Source: Leptofilum sp050292445 | GTDB taxonomy: Bacteria > Chloroflexota > Anaerolineae > Promineifilales > Promineifilaceae | Length of the DNA stretch: 11,914 nucleotides | NCBI GenBank assembly: GCA_050292445.1 | Contig: JBNKLQ010000198.1 | Coordinates: forward strand, 1-11,914 | Direction: 5' to 3' | In this document: positions 5,860-11,914 of the stretch, one piece after another | How the letters are laid out: each line of letters opens with the position of its first letter | Position numbering within the stretch: the first letter of the stretch is position 1 | Position numbers and translations under genes: made by a program | Notes under the pieces: generated by a model | Databases searched by the model: none | Told to the model about the DNA's origin: nothing | What the model saw: the letters and a program-made list of their open reading frames with translations, nothing else

Positions 5860-7365
5860 TCAGTCGCCGGAGCCACTATCCTCACCTCGTAGATTGGTAA
5901 CCAGACGTTCAACTTCACGCCCGGCAATCTCGCGGCTGCCTAGTCCGAAGGCCAGTGCCGCTGCCACACCCAAAGCGCCTAGCATGATGCCAAATGCCAT
6001 ATTCACAATGTCATTGGCCACACCAAGCTGGCGCAGAGCCATCGCTGTAGTTAGTACCAGGATGGCTACGCGGGCCAACGTGGCCGTAAAGTTGGCCTGC
6101 TGCCCGCCCGCGCTCAAAATGAGATTGCGAGCCAAATTAGCCAAATACAAACCAATGGCAAAGATAATGACGGCCGCAACCAGCTGTCCGCCAAATGCGA
6201 TGAACGCTGCCAAAATATCAGACAAGAATTCTGATCCCAGCAGTTCTGCCGCCGAGAGTGCAGCAAACAGCATAATGCCAACGATAATCAGGTAGCCAAC
6301 CAGGTCGGTGGGCTGGCGCGCCCCGCTCCAGTTTAGACTCAGCCGGGCGGGAATGTCATCGAAGCCGACGCCGCGCAGCAGGTCGGTGATGAGATTGGCA
6401 ATCATACGGCCGATATAAAACGAAATCACTAACACTAGCGCTGCGCCAAAGACGTTGGGCAGGGCATCAAGAATGCTTGTGAGCATCAGCGTGGATGGTT
6501 CAGAGATAGCGGCGATGTTGAGCGAATCAAGCGCTGAAATGATGGTAAAGAGCAGGATAAAGGTGTAAAGAATGGTGCCCACCATTTTGGAAAGCGAACG
6601 CTCACCAGCAAGCCCTAACCGTTCACCAAACTGGTCACTGCCCAAGGCGGCCATGAGGTTGGTAACCACTTGCCGGATAACCCGAGCAATAAACCAACCA
6701 ATCAGCAGGGTGACAAGTGCGCCAAAGATGTTGGGAATGTAGCTGAGGAACTCTTCAAATACGCCCTGAATGGGAGTGGCAATTGCCTCAACGCCCAGCG
6801 CATCCAAAATGGCGGGTAGGAAGAGCAAGAAGATGAACCAGTAAACGGCCGTTGCCAACGACTCTGTGACCGAAACCTGTTCACCCTCTTCCAAGGCGGC
6901 ATGTTTGCTTAGCCAGCTATCAACATTGAGTAGGGCCGCACCACGCCGCACCAGCAGCCGCAGCAGGTACGCTACCACAAAGGCTGCCAGCAGCAGTAGG
7001 GCGGCGGAGCCTAATCGCGGCAAGTATTCGGTGGTAATGCGATTCAGCAATGATTGCAGCGGTGCGGCCACGCCGGGCAAATCGATCTGTTGGAAAAAGC
7101 CAACGATGAAAAACAGGAAGATAACCCAAAAGACTACTTTACCAATGAGATCTTCAGCGGAAAACGGCCGTACCCCATCTTCCCCTTCAAACCATTTTGC
7201 TACCCGATTATCCAGATTTGTGCGCCTTAACAACCGGCGCACCACGCTGGCCACAAGCCGGGCCACAAAATAACCAACTACTAACAACAATAGGCCACCT
7301 AGAAAAGCCAAAATAGCTTGTCCAATCGGACCCATTCCCAAAAAGAATTCTTGAATCTGCTCCAT
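5860..7365 (-). CDS. MscS-related membrane protein with five TM-helix repeats, no beta domain
   Basis: Integral membrane protein of about 501 residues. Five copies of a two-helix unit can be read, with first helices at about 16-47, 116-142, 211-239, 303-331 and 392-419. Each carries a pattern like LPNxFGA...GxxxARxxxxxxxxLL. Second helices carry patterns such as VYWFIFLLFLPAILDALGV, giving about ten membrane segments. The end reads AFGLGSREIAGR, matching the MscS pore-end signature GLGGRDVARG in the neighbouring channel. The chain then stops within about 20 residues, without the soluble beta domain. It therefore belongs to the conserved TM-helix/CmpX-like group by pattern; conductance is unproven. 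Two ATGs abut: the strong AGGAGG (7372-7377) is 6 bases from the second, so I start there. It has its own terminator, separate from the sigma operon. Confidence 0.88.
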   Translation of the reverse strand: MEQIQEFFLGMGPIGQAILAFLGGLLLLVVGYFVARLVASVVRRLLRRTNLDNRVAKWFEGEDGVRPFSAEDLIGKVVFWVIFLFFIVGFFQQIDLPGVAAPLQSLLNRITTEYLPRLGSAALLLLAAFVVAYLLRLLVRRGAALLNVDSWLSKHAALEEGEQVSVTESLATAVYWFIFLLFLPAILDALGVEAIATPIQGVFEEFLSYIPNIFGALVTLLIGWFIARVIRQVVTNLMAALGSDQFGERLGLAGERSLSKMVGTILYTFILLFTIISALDSLNIAAISEPSTLMLTSILDALPNVFGAALVLVISFYIGRMIANLITDLLRGVGFDDIPARLSLNWSGARQPTDLVGYLIIVGIMLFAALSAAELLGSEFLSDILAAFIAFGGQLVAAVIIFAIGLYLANLARNLILSAGGQQANFTATLARVAILVLTTAMALRQLGVANDIVNMAFGIMLGALGVAAALAFGLGSREIAGREVERLVTNLRGEDSGSGD

Positions 7366-7371
7366 CATGAA

Positions 7372-7377
7372 CCTCCT
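7372..7377 (-). promoter_or_regulatory. Ribosome binding site choosing the second of two adjacent ATGs
   Basis: On the minus strand AGGAGG is 3 bases from the ATG at 7368 and 6 bases from the ATG at 7365; the latter spacing is the usable one. Confidence 0.6.
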
Positions 7378-7551
7378 TCACAAAAGTTTGATAGAATTCT
7401 ACATACACACATAGACGCCAATTTCTCTGGTGCGTCACAAAACAATGAACCCATTCACTAACCAATGTGACCAATTTCCTACTCGGGTGTCTTAAATCTG
7501 GGCGCGTTACCCTGCGCCTGAACCTTTTTCAATTTTATTTAGGAGGATGTA

Positions 7552-8010
7552 ATGAATTTTTGGGTTGGATTAGTAATTGGTCTGATTTTGGGCTGGGTCA
7601 TTGAATGGGCCATTGATTGGCGTTTTTGGCGACGGGAAGAGGAATCTGCCGCTGCACCCAGCCGCTCCATCGATCTCGATTTGCAGGGCAAATTAGCTGC
7701 CCTGGAAGCAGAAAAAGCGTCTTTGGCAGCCCGCTTACAAGAGGCTCTGAATAAAGAGCCAGAAGTGGTCGTTCAAGAGGTGGTCAAGGAAGTGCTGGTT
7801 GAGCGGGATAGCTTGCAGAAGATTCATGGCATTGGCGATGTGTTTGCGCGACGCTTTAACAATGCAGGCATTTACACTTTTGGCCAATTGGCGGCGCTCA
7901 CCCCTGAACGTGCCCACGAAATAATTAATCCAGAAGAGTGGCAAGCAATCGAGCCAGAGCAATGGATTGCGGAAGCGAAGCAGTTTGCCGAACAGGCGAA
8001 ACAGGCGTAA
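7552..8010 (+). CDS. Membrane-anchored coiled-coil protein with helix-hairpin-helix domain
   Basis: A 152-residue protein. An N-terminal membrane helix (about 4-22) is followed by basic residues, so the bulk is probably cytosolic. Residues 42-88 are heptad-like and coiled-coil prone, ending in a Val/Glu-rich stretch (VVVQEVVKEVLVE). Residues 88-116 form a helix-hairpin-helix unit (LQKIHGIGDVFARRF, then AGIYTFGQLAAL), a fold that usually binds DNA backbone without sequence preference. The tail is alpha-helical and acidic. A textbook AGGAGG (7541-7546) lies 5 bases before the ATG. The next gene begins 17 bases after the stop, so the two form an operon. The role is unknown; tethering DNA, or using the motif as a protein-protein module, are both possible. 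Confidence 0.85.
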   Translation: MNFWVGLVIGLILGWVIEWAIDWRFWRREEESAAAPSRSIDLDLQGKLAALEAEKASLAARLQEALNKEPEVVVQEVVKEVLVERDSLQKIHGIGDVFARRFNNAGIYTFGQLAALTPERAHEIINPEEWQAIEPEQWIAEAKQFAEQAKQA

Positions 8011-8027
8011 GCAAAGGAATTTAACGG

Positions 8028-9602
8028 ATGATTCATCACAGACAAAAAAGCGAAGTGAGACGCTTCGATATTTTTAAACTGATTGTGTTGATTGTGCTCA
8101 TTGCCCTGCTGCTCTGGTTTTGGCTTTCGCCACCTGCCTTTGTGCAAGGGCCAGACGAGATGGTGGAAGATACGGCCGTTGCTAGCGAAACGGATACGGG
8201 TTTAGAAAGTGAAGCCGCCCTAGACAGCGCCGCCGAAGCAGAAGATGAAGCCATGTCGGAAATTGACGCGCCTGAACTGGACTCCCCGGTACTTACCGAT
8301 GGGCTGGAAGCAGGCAGCGTGACCCTAAGCGGCAGCGGTACGCCTGGCTCCACCGTGCGCGTTATTGTTGATGGCGCAGAAATGGGGACAGCCGACGTTG
8401 GCACCGATGGCAGCTGGTCCTTTGACCTTGATCTGGCTGAAGGGTCCCGCACGCTTTCGTTAGAGGCCCTGGCTGCCGACGGCAGCGTAGCCACCAGCGT
8501 TGATTTCCCTGCTTTTGACGTTGTGACTCCAGCGGTCATGCTGGACATTCCCACGCTAAATTTGCCGGAAGAAAATTTGTTTGCGGGGGCCATCGACCTG
8601 AATGGCACAGGTACACCCGGCAGCGAAGTTGGCCTCGTGATTGATGACGAACTGGTTGGCACGGCGACTGTGGGCGATGATGGTACGTGGTCATTTACCA
8701 CTGAACTGGCAGCCGGTAATCATGGGCTACATGTACAAGCCATCGACGCCGACGGCAATGTGGCTGGCGAATCAGAAGGATTTGGTTTGTCATTGGCTGA
8801 ACTAACACGTCCTGAATTTGACCAAACTGGTTTTGAATTCACCCCGGGTGTTGTTGATTTTTCGGGCGTAGGGACGCCGGGTACAACAATTGAGGTCCTG
8901 GCGAATGGTGAAGTGGTGGGAACGGCCGTAGTGGCCGATGATGGTACCTGGGCTTTGCCCGCCACACTGGAGGCTGGCGATTATGATCTGAGCCTGCGCA
9001 TGTTGGCCGCCGATGGCACCCTGTTGGCAGAGGCTGAAGGGGTAAGCACGTCTGTGGCTGCGGCTGAATCAGAGAGTGCCGCCGAGTTTGTTTTGCCCAC
9101 CTTTGATTTGCCTGAGGCCGATTTGGCTGGTGGCGAGCTGTCTTTGACCGGAACCGGCACACCTGGCACTGAGGTGGAGATTGTGGTGAATGGTGAAGTG
9201 GTGGGAACGGCCGTTGTGGCCGACGATGGCACCTGGCGTTTCCCCACAACATTGCCCGGAGGTGACTACGATCTGGCCTTGCGCACGGTTGATGGTTCAG
9301 GAACGGCCGTCGAAACCGATCCTTTCAGCTTTTCTCTGGCGGCAGCCGAAGCACCCGCAGAGGATGCCCCTGAGGACAGTGTGGTGACCGAGACTACGGA
9401 TACCCTGCCTGCTGATTACTGCAAAGATGCCGAACCAGGCATTGACCAGGGGGATACCTACATCGTGGGCGTGTGCGAATGGCTGACTAAAATCGCCAAT
9501 CGCCTGGGGATTGAATATCCAGCGCTCATTGGTGTGAATCCCCAAATTGAAAATCCCAATCTGATTTATCCTGGGCAGGTGATTAACCTGCCCCCACGCT
9601 AA
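8028..9602 (+). CDS. Membrane-anchored protein with four Ig-like repeats and C-terminal LysM
   Basis: Extracytoplasmic wall-associated protein of 524 residues. A basic N-terminus and one membrane helix (16-33) give an N-in topology with no cleavage site. An acidic, low-complexity linker follows (about 43-92). Four Ig-like repeats of about 90 residues come next, each with a core GTGTPG and DDGTWSF-like strand; the TPG core starts at residues 105, 196, 283 and 378. The C-terminal LysM (about 476-522, VGVCEWLTKIANRLG to YPGQVINLPP) should bind peptidoglycan-type glycan. C465 and C483 may form a disulfide. Repeats 3 and 4 share a 48-base block with only three silent differences (8904-8951 and 9189-9236). 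The ribosome site AAGGAA lies 9 bases before the ATG. The third and fourth repeats each contain an ACGGCCGT palindrome at the same position. Confidence 0.88.
   Translation: MIHHRQKSEVRRFDIFKLIVLIVLIALLLWFWLSPPAFVQGPDEMVEDTAVASETDTGLESEAALDSAAEAEDEAMSEIDAPELDSPVLTDGLEAGSVTLSGSGTPGSTVRVIVDGAEMGTADVGTDGSWSFDLDLAEGSRTLSLEALAADGSVATSVDFPAFDVVTPAVMLDIPTLNLPEENLFAGAIDLNGTGTPGSEVGLVIDDELVGTATVGDDGTWSFTTELAAGNHGLHVQAIDADGNVAGESEGFGLSLAELTRPEFDQTGFEFTPGVVDFSGVGTPGTTIEVLANGEVVGTAVVADDGTWALPATLEAGDYDLSLRMLAADGTLLAEAEGVSTSVAAAESESAAEFVLPTFDLPEADLAGGELSLTGTGTPGTEVEIVVNGEVVGTAVVADDGTWRFPTTLPGGDYDLALRTVDGSGTAVETDPFSFSLAAAEAPAEDAPEDSVVTETTDTLPADYCKDAEPGIDQGDTYIVGVCEWLTKIANRLGIEYPALIGVNPQIENPNLIYPGQVINLPPR
8904..9236 (+). 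repeat. Nearly identical 48-base blocks in Ig-like repeats 3 and 4
   Basis: Blocks 8904-8951 and 9189-9236 match at 45 of 48 bases, and all three differences are in third codon positions. Both encode NGEVVGTAVVADDGTW. Flanking parts of the two domains are clearly more diverged, which points to recent duplication or gene conversion of the core. Confidence 0.85.
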
Positions 9603-9614
9603 ATATGTGAGTCT

Positions 9615-9657
9615 GTGACCTTATCACTTAACTTTGTTATGATGAGGTCACTTTTTT
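9615..9657 (+). terminator. Rho-independent terminator after the Ig/LysM gene
   Basis: Arms GTGACCTTATCA (9615-9626) and 9640-9651 pair with one G-T pair; an inner TAAC/GTTA stem extends the hairpin. Six T residues (9652-9657) follow at once. It lies 12 bases after the stop. Confidence 0.85.
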
Positions 9658-9695
9658 AATTGTGTATCGTTTTGACTGGACTAAGGAGTTAAAAG

Positions 9696-10028
9696 ATGTC
9701 TGAAAAAGAAGCATTTGATCGTCAAGCAGGGAGTGGTAAAAAGAGCGACGCTGGCAAGACTGAAGAAAAAGCCTCGCATTTGTCGGCGGCAGTGAAGCGG
9801 GCAGAAGCCCAAAAAGCCCGCCTGGCAGCAAAGAAGGAAGCGGCTGTTAAGGCTGAGCACACCGTGGCAAGCGGCGATACGTTAAGTGGACTGGCCGCAA
9901 AATATTATGGCTCCGGCAGCCGTGAGAATTGGATGGCGATTTACGAAGCTAACAAAGAAGAAATTGGCGATAATCCCTCAATGATTCGCGTGGGGCAAGT
10001 CTTGCAAATTCCTAAATTGGAAGATTAA
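9696..10028 (+). CDS. Small soluble LysM domain protein
   Basis: A 110-residue protein with no signal peptide or membrane helix. Residues 1-52 are a charged, Lys/Ala-rich helix without fixed structure cues. Residues 54-107 form one LysM domain (HTVASGDTLSGLAAKYYG, then NWMAIYEANKEEI, then RVGQVLQIP). The layout recalls the cytosolic BON-LysM potassium-binding protein Kbp/YgaU of E. coli, but the BON domain is missing, so function should not be copied over. AAGGAG (9683-9688) is 7 bases before the ATG. The gene has its own terminator on each side and is probably monocistronic. Confidence 0.87.
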   Translation: MSEKEAFDRQAGSGKKSDAGKTEEKASHLSAAVKRAEAQKARLAAKKEAAVKAEHTVASGDTLSGLAAKYYGSGSRENWMAIYEANKEEIGDNPSMIRVGQVLQIPKLED

Positions 10029-10065
10029 CCAGCGTCAATCTCGACCTGGACAAGGCAGAATTAAG

Positions 10066-10100
10066 AAGCCAGTCACTCAAACAGGTGACTGGCTTTTGTT
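10066..10100 (+). terminator. Rho-independent terminator after the small LysM gene
   Basis: A perfect 11-bp stem (10066-10076 with 10085-10095, AAGCCAGTCAC) around an 8-base loop is followed by TTGTT. It may also stop transcription of the minus-strand gene ending at 10127. Confidence 0.85.
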
Positions 10101-10126
10101 ATGTTAATTGTAACTGAAGGGGCGCG

Positions 10127-10372
10127 CTAATCATTAAATTGGGGTGGCGTATTTTGGGGTGAAGTGTCCGTAGGGAATAAAACACGGCTGGCAATCAGTA
10201 AATCTTTTTCAGCTTCGCTTAGATCGGGATATTGAAGTAAAACTTCAATGCTGCTTTTGAGCAAGGGAGGAAAGTGAGGCGTTAAATAATCTAATGTAGC
10301 CGATGTGACATTTTGAGCGATGGGGAAAGGGAGTCTTGTTTTTTCAGACACAAAATCTATCAGGTCTTGCAT
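10127..10372 (-). CDS. Small helical hypothetical protein
   Basis: An 81-residue protein I cannot assign. The start MQDLIDFVSEKTRLPFPIAQ, followed by TLDYLTPHFPPLL, has the pattern of small two-to-four-helix proteins of the DUF2267/DUF2780 kind (LI..V..KTGL...A...TVL..L...LP). The similarity is by eye only. The last 15 residues are Pro/Gln/Thr-rich and probably disordered. A good GGAGG (within 10381-10385 on the minus strand) lies 8 bases before the ATG. It sits 80 bases after the FHA gene on the same strand and may be co-transcribed with it. Confidence 0.7.
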   Translation of the reverse strand: MQDLIDFVSEKTRLPFPIAQNVTSATLDYLTPHFPPLLKSSIEVLLQYPDLSEAEKDLLIASRVLFPTDTSPQNTPPQFND

Positions 10373-10452
10373 TTTAGATACCTCCAGGACAGTGATTAGA
10401 ATTATCCGGCTGTATCTTTAGACACTGGATTTAGAGGAGAGTCACAAACTAT

Positions 10453-11121
10453 TTATGGGCAGATGGGATTAAACCCCAAAGGACCCAGCACTGTTTCCCA
10501 GAACGGCCGTAATCCCCCACAATACAGCAATTGGCCCTGGTTATAGCTATCCAAAAAGAGCACACCGCCCACACAGATCACACACGCCAGCAACAGCAAA
10601 CAGCCACAGCCAATGAGAATGCGGTTGCGGGAGGGAGATGCGGCCGTTTCCGGCAGGTCAAACTCATCTAAAGTTGGAGGGGTCGCAGCTGGGGTAGGTT
10701 CAGAGTAGTCATCTGACTGGGCGTAGACGGGCACCGGCTCCGGGGGCAGGGCAGGGGTGGGAACATCATCGGCAGGTGAGTGCACAATTTCAGACGCCAT
10801 GCCGGCAGCCCAATAGCGCAGGCGGACCGTATCGCCAAAGGCCACGGTATCACCATGCTTTAAGGCCATTGGCTGGTTTAGGCGAATGCCGTTGACAAAG
10901 CTGCCATTGGTGCTGCCTAAATCTTCCAACACATAGCCATCCCCTTGCGGCGTAATTTGGGCGTGGCGGCGGGACATTTCAGGATCGTTGATGACAATAC
11001 CGTTGTTGGCGGAACGCCCAATCGTTTGTGGCGCATGACCCAGTGTAAAGGTCTGCTCTGGCTCTGGCCCCTGCTCTACAACCAGGCGAGCGGCATGTGT
11101 GACAGATGGATTGGCATCCAT
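10453..11121 (-). CDS. FHA domain protein with C-terminal membrane helix
   Basis: A 222-residue protein. The FHA domain spans about 12-103 and binds phosphothreonine peptides. Hallmarks are present: GR (35-36), SRRH (50-53), LGSTNGSFVNG (68-78) and the later HGDTVAFG. A Pro/Glu/Asp-rich linker (about 112-165) leads to one membrane helix (167-190) holding two cysteines (172, 174). A short tail of about 30 residues has C201 and C221 at its ends, with FWETVLGPLGFNP between. With the FHA domain at the N-terminus and no signal, the FHA part is expected in the cytosol and the tail outside. AGGAG lies 6 bases before the ATG. No Ser/Thr kinase is in the window. The gene is divergent from the PadR-type gene. 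Confidence 0.9.
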   Translation of the reverse strand: MDANPSVTHAARLVVEQGPEPEQTFTLGHAPQTIGRSANNGIVINDPEMSRRHAQITPQGDGYVLEDLGSTNGSFVNGIRLNQPMALKHGDTVAFGDTVRLRYWAAGMASEIVHSPADDVPTPALPPEPVPVYAQSDDYSEPTPAATPPTLDEFDLPETAASPSRNRILIGCGCLLLLACVICVGGVLFLDSYNQGQLLYCGGLRPFWETVLGPLGFNPICP

Positions 11122-11199
11122 AATAAACTCCTGAACGTGTTGAAAAAGAATGGCGGAGTATAAAAATAAAGGGTTCTGTTTGTCAATGCCACTTCGTTA

Positions 11200-11228
11200 T
11201 TGACAGGGGTAAAAATTTTCTGTATCCT
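11200..11228 (+). promoter_or_regulatory. Sigma70-type promoter of the PadR-type gene
   Basis: A perfect TTGACA (11200-11205), a 17-base spacer and TATCCT (11223-11228, four of six consensus bases) form the clearest housekeeping promoter in the window. Transcription would begin near 11235, about 45 bases before the ATG. Confidence 0.75.
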
Positions 11229-11236
11229 GTTCGCAA

Positions 11237-11263
11237 CGGTATTCAACCTTTGGTAGTATACCG
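11237..11263 (+). promoter_or_regulatory. Candidate operator: CGGTAT-N15-ATACCG inverted repeat
   Basis: The half-sites 11237-11242 and 11258-11263 are exact complements. They lie between the predicted transcription start and the ribosome site, where a bound repressor would block the promoter. Autoregulation by the PadR-type protein is the natural reading. The site does not match the ATGT-N8-ACAT operator known for PadR itself. Confidence 0.45.
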
Positions 11264-11265
11264 AA

Positions 11266-11271
11266 AAGGGG
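11266..11271 (+). promoter_or_regulatory. Ribosome binding site fixing the PadR start
   Basis: AAGGGG, 8 bases before ATG 11280. The upstream TTG (11250) has no such site and lies inside the candidate operator. Confidence 0.6.
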
Positions 11272-11279
11272 TTTTGTTC

Positions 11280-11651
11280 ATGGAACTGGCTGAGCTGCTT
11301 TCCCAGTGGGAAGAAGTTTATAAAAAAGGGTTACTGTCGTTTTGGATTTTGCTGCTTTTGCATCGGGAGGAAATGTACGCTTATGAGATGACGGCCGTTA
11401 TTGCCGATATGAGCCAGGGAACCGTGGTTGTGGATGAAAAGAGCGTTTACCGGGCGTTAAAACGCTTTGATGAGAATCAAATCATTCAAAGCAGTTTGCG
11501 CAAATCGGACGTGGGACCCCCTCGTCGCTATTTCTCCTTAACAAACATGGGCCAGGCATTGTTGCTCAAGTTTTGTCAACGCAACATTTTGATTTTTCAA
11601 GAACCCATTGTTGCAGCTGCTATCCAAGACCTTATTTCCCCAGAGGAATAG
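11280..11651 (+). CDS. PadR-type winged-helix transcriptional regulator
   Basis: A 123-residue regulator with a winged helix of the PadR type: WEEVYKKGLLSFWILLLLHR (10-29), then YAYEMTAVIADMS (33-45), then the recognition region VDEKSVYRALKRFDENQII (51-69) and the wing with PPRRYFSLTNMGQALL (80-95). The C-terminal helix is short, as in small PadR proteins that bind DNA as dimers. The frame reaches back to a TTG at 11250, but the ATG at 11280 is chosen because AAGGGG (11266-11271) stands 8 bases before it. The next gene starts 12 bases after the stop, so the regulator probably controls the membrane protein downstream, a common PadR arrangement. The ligand or signal is unknown. Confidence 0.88.
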   Translation: MELAELLSQWEEVYKKGLLSFWILLLLHREEMYAYEMTAVIADMSQGTVVVDEKSVYRALKRFDENQIIQSSLRKSDVGPPRRYFSLTNMGQALLLKFCQRNILIFQEPIVAAAIQDLISPEE

Positions 11652-11663
11652 AAAAGGAAAAAT

Positions 11664-11914
11664 ATGATGAAGCAAAATATGATGTTTACCGATTATCCAG
11701 AATTAAGCGAAAAATCAGCTAAATCTGCCGCCAGCCTGCAAAAATATCAGCAACTCTTGTTAGTTGGCCTGGGGGCAGTAGTGACTTATGCTATTTTGGG
11801 AAGTAGTTCTCTAGACAGCCTGTTTGACAGTTTTGCCTCTGTTTTTCTTTGGCTTATGCTGCTATTGGCACCAGCCGCCGGGGGGATTGTAATTCTTAAA
11901 TTCCCTTCCTGGCA
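11664..11914 (+). CDS. Membrane protein, partial (runs off right edge)
   Basis: At least 83 residues are visible and the frame is open to the end of the window. AAGGAA precedes two adjacent ATGs (11664 and 11667). A soluble N-terminus of about 27 residues is followed by two hydrophobic helices (about 29-47, QLLLVGLGAVVTYAIL; and 59-80, SVFLWLMLLLAPAAGGIVIL). The paired-helix start with the KYQQ segment just before it has some look of SLATT/DUF4231-type membrane proteins, but too little is visible to assign a family. It follows the PadR-type gene by 12 bases and is most likely its regulatory target and operon partner. Confidence 0.72.
   Translation, partial: MMKQNMMFTDYPELSEKSAKSAASLQKYQQLLLVGLGAVVTYAILGSSSLDSLFDSFASVFLWLMLLLAPAAGGIVILKFPSW

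Noticed and set aside
7455..7475. TCAC-N8-GTGA symmetry and a doubled ACCAAT in the divergent gap 7369-7551
   Set aside because: The half-sites are only four bases, arranged opposite to a CRP-type site, and no convincing promoter could be aligned with them.
8036..8701. A long minus-strand frame opposite the Ig/LysM gene (Ser-rich)
   Set aside because: Its serine-rich, low-complexity chain is the mirror of the acidic Ig repeats. The plus strand has a ribosome site, a membrane helix, regular repeats, a LysM domain and a terminator.
11250..11279. N-terminal extension of the PadR-type protein from a TTG
   Set aside because: No ribosome site precedes the TTG, and it lies in the inverted repeat behind the promoter; ATG 11280 has a good site.
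1..11914. CRISPR array, tRNA, rRNA or transposase
   Set aside because: I saw no regularly spaced direct repeats with unique spacers, no cloverleaf-like tRNA sequence, no rRNA-like sequence and no transposase motif on either strand. The repeats found are short palindromes or tandem pairs.

Overview
The window reads as an accessory-poor chromosomal stretch from a bacterium of moderate GC. Several traits suggest Chloroflexota (Anaerolineae or a related class): a Thr/Pro-rich linker behind a lipoprotein signal, a Memo protein with an extra N-terminal domain, LysM proteins anchored by one membrane helix, and many short palindromic repeats between genes. This placement is inferred from style, not from a marker gene. 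There is no rRNA, tRNA, CRISPR array, transposase or phage gene.

Layout, left to right. A two-gene minus-strand unit (memo-like gene, then a GNAT acetyltransferase) occupies 177-1946. A plus-strand M1 metallopeptidase lipoprotein follows at 2064-3623 and ends against a hairpin shared with the next, convergent unit. That unit (3679-5480, minus) is a tight, overlapping operon: ECF sigma factor, small cysteine-free anti-sigma-like protein, MscS-type channel. A 379-base gap with two strong hairpins separates it from a ten-helix, MscS-related repeat protein (5860-7365, minus). Divergent from this are three plus-strand genes: a membrane-anchored coiled-coil/helix-hairpin-helix protein, a membrane-anchored protein with four Ig-like repeats and a LysM domain, and, behind a terminator, a small soluble LysM protein. 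Two minus-strand genes follow (a small helical hypothetical and an FHA protein with one membrane helix). Last come a PadR-type regulator behind a clear sigma70 promoter and the start of a membrane protein that runs off the right edge.

How the genes may work together. Envelope themes recur: two MscS-family proteins, an ECF sigma switch fused by overlaps to one of them, cell-wall-binding LysM proteins, a lipoprotein peptidase and a membrane FHA sensor. An envelope or osmotic stress neighbourhood is a fair reading, but only the sigma/anti-sigma/channel operon and the two-gene helix-hairpin-helix/LysM unit are directly supported by gene spacing.

The most striking sequence signal is not a gene. 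The 8-base palindrome ACGGCCGT occurs 20 times in 11.9 kb, about one hundred times more than uniform base composition predicts. It is spread over nearly all genes and all three codon phases. It behaves like a highly iterated palindrome, comparable in kind to cyanobacterial HIP1.
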